Source of the DNA: Rhodospirillales bacterium
GTDB taxonomy: Bacteria; Pseudomonadota; Alphaproteobacteria; Acetobacterales; Acetobacteraceae
Direction: 5' to 3'
Assembly (NCBI GenBank): GCA_028866335.1
Contig: JAGWIL010000083.1
Span: forward strand, 1 to 6,894
DNA: 6,894 nt
The notes beneath the pieces are model-generated. The model worked only from the letters and a program-made list of their open reading frames with translations, searched no databases and was not told the DNA's origin. Shown here one piece after another: positions 5,943 to 6,894 of the stretch (position 1 is the stretch's first letter; every line of letters begins with the position of its first letter). The position numbers were made by a program, and so were the translations under genes.

Positions 5943-6238
5943 CAGTCGCCCGGAGCCAGATAGACCAACTGCCAGCGGGAGCCGAAGCCCGTATAGGCCG
6001 GGTCCGCGTTGCCCTGGGTGTCGAGGAACATCAGATCCCCCAGGAACCCCAGGTAGGCCAGGCGCACCAGCAGGACGGACGATCGGCAGATCATCCCGGT
6101 GATGACCGGGGTTCCGCTGACCGACAGGTCAAGGAACGTCCCCGTGGCCTTGGTGTAGACCGAGATCGCGCAGTTCTGTCCATTTAGGACGCACGTCAAG
6201 TCCTGCGCGGGGATCGGCAGCAGTGGGATGACTTGCAT
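5942..6238 (-). CDS. Small baseplate plug-like protein (Pam3 gp18-like)
   Basis: This is a 98-residue protein. The frame is open further upstream to 6439, but the start at 6238 is chosen because it forms an ATGA overlap with the previous stop, and the upstream extension is arginine-rich antisense-like sequence overlapping a real gene. The protein begins MQVIPLLPIPAQ and then follows a pattern seen in a family of small phage baseplate proteins: NGQNCAISVY (19-28), FLDL and GTPV (35-45), GMICRS (48-53), GFLGDLMFLDTQG (64-76), and DPAYTGFGSRW with LVYL (79-94). In cyanophage Pam3 the counterpart plugs the tail lumen near the hub. The location directly before the hub gene supports the same role. 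There is no signal peptide or membrane segment. No clear Shine-Dalgarno sequence precedes it, so translation probably depends on coupling to the gene before. The role is inferred from family resemblance and synteny. Confidence 0.6.
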   Translation of the reverse strand: MQVIPLLPIPAQDLTCVLNGQNCAISVYTKATGTFLDLSVSGTPVITGMICRSSVLLVRLAYLGFLGDLMFLDTQGNADPAYTGFGSRWQLVYLAPGD

Positions 6239-6894
6239 CAGAGCGCCGCCGTGATTGAGGTCAACGTCAGGCCCTTTGCGACTGCACGGGCGGATGCCAC
6301 GGCATTGACTGCGGCCGTCTGCGCCACGCTGAGCGGGCCGGGAATCACCGCGCCCACCTTGATCGACGACGATGCGGCCGGGATCAGGGTGGGCGGCGAC
6401 ACGGCGGCGGTTGATGTGCGGATCTCGTGAAACTCGCAATCCACCGCCAGCAGGGTGACGCCCGAGCGGGCTTCGCGCCGGTAATCGAATCGGACAAGGT
6501 TCGCGTTGCTGTACGACGCATCGGGGGTCGCCACCGACACCAAGTCAGTCCCGGACCGCAGTTGCTCAAGCGCGCTCAGGAACAGTTCCCGCGGCTGCCG
6601 ATGCCCGCCACAAACCATGACCATGCGGATGATGTAGGGCATGGCGACCTTGTTGTATGCCGCGAAGCTCCCTTGCTCAATCGGGTGCGTTGCGACGCGA
6701 TCCTCAGCGATGTACTCGAAGGCGACCACCCCATCCGGAGACAGCGCGGGGTTGCCGCTGGCGTCCACGATCTGCCAGTCGGTCGACAGCGGATCGGGCG
6801 GGCTTGAGTCCGTCAGCAGCAGGGCCGCGGCGGTCGAGACAATCGCCTGAGGGCTTCGGGGGATTGCCGGGACACCAAGCGCCGTCGGGATGTC
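6238..6894 (-). CDS. Dit-like baseplate/tail structural protein (5' end cut by window)
   Basis: The reading frame is open from the right edge to a TGA at 6240-6238, giving 218 visible residues without the true start; the GTG at 6768 is an internal valine codon, since the frame continues upstream with sensible protein (start DIPTALGVPAIPR). The visible part has a beta-rich segment (residues about 38-95, including SPDGVVAFEYIAED and AYNKVAMPYIIRMVM), a middle segment on handling of differences and duration-like tables typical of these proteins (about 100-160, ending in LLAVDCEFHEIR), and an alanine-rich C-terminal tail (about 160-218). This pattern matches phage proteins annotated as Dit-like or baseplate structural proteins located just before the plug and hub genes; they would sit at the junction of tail tube and baseplate. 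It overlaps the next gene by ATGA. The family call rests on recognition and position, so it is moderate. The missing N-terminus could carry further domains. Confidence 0.6.
   Translation of the reverse strand, partial: DIPTALGVPAIPRSPQAIVSTAAALLLTDSSPPDPLSTDWQIVDASGNPALSPDGVVAFEYIAEDRVATHPIEQGSFAAYNKVAMPYIIRMVMVCGGHRQPRELFLSALEQLRSGTDLVSVATPDASYSNANLVRFDYRREARSGVTLLAVDCEFHEIRTSTAAVSPPTLIPAASSSIKVGAVIPGPLSVAQTAAVNAVASARAVAKGLTLTSITAAL

Noticed and set aside
6095..6110. Perfect inverted repeat CCCGGT-GATG-ACCGGG
   Set aside because: It lies inside the plug gene coding for ordinary protein sequence and has no T-run on either strand, so it is not a terminator. A six-base stem is expected by chance in GC-rich DNA.
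6238..6439. Longer upstream start for the plug gene at 6439
   Set aside because: The added 67 residues are arginine-rich and antisense-like in composition and would overlap the Dit-like gene; the ATG at 6238 gives the ATGA overlap and the family-like N-terminus.
6238..6768. Start of the Dit-like gene at the GTG at 6768
   Set aside because: The frame continues to the window edge with sensible protein sequence, so the GTG is an internal codon and the gene is truncated by the window.

Overview
The window is a GC-rich piece (clearly above 60% by eye) of a tailed-phage or prophage genome. All real genes lie on the minus strand, so the transcriptional order runs from position 6894 down to 1. Base composition, codon choice and the look of the proteins fit a phage of a GC-rich proteobacterium. 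A beta- or gammaproteobacterial host such as the Burkholderiales or Pseudomonas group is plausible, but no host gene, tRNA or attachment site is present to settle it. Whether this is a free phage or a prophage cannot be told from the window.

The right two thirds (about 6894 to 2258) is the baseplate module of a contractile-tailed phage (myovirus type). In order it holds a Dit-like/baseplate structural protein cut by the window edge, a small plug-like protein, the hub, the central spike with a metal-binding HxH tip motif, a gp25/W-like wedge protein, a baseplate J-like wedge protein, and a DUF2612-type protein. This order resembles the minimal baseplate of cyanophage Pam3 and related phages of Burkholderia and Pseudomonas; that is recognition from memory, not a database result. 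The genes are packed tightly: most junctions are 4-base ATGA overlaps and one is an 11-base overlap, so the module is probably translated by coupling from one long mRNA.

Next (2248 to 791) come a compact 370-residue tail fibre with a recognisable N-terminal attachment part and C-terminal tip, and a 111-residue probable fibre chaperone. Each is preceded by a Shine-Dalgarno sequence fused to the stop codon of the gene before it (TAAGGA/TAAGGAG).

A strong Rho-independent terminator (744-765, minus strand) closes this structural unit. Two small proteins without a firm assignment follow it (727-311 and 314-1, the latter cut by the edge). They overlap by ATGA and have hydrophobic N-terminal stretches. 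Their place after the tail genes suggests the start of a lysis or membrane-protein module, but no endolysin or classical spanin is seen. No CRISPR array, tRNA, insertion sequence or defence system is visible, and nothing in the window points to a wholly new system. The least understood part is the left 730 bases.
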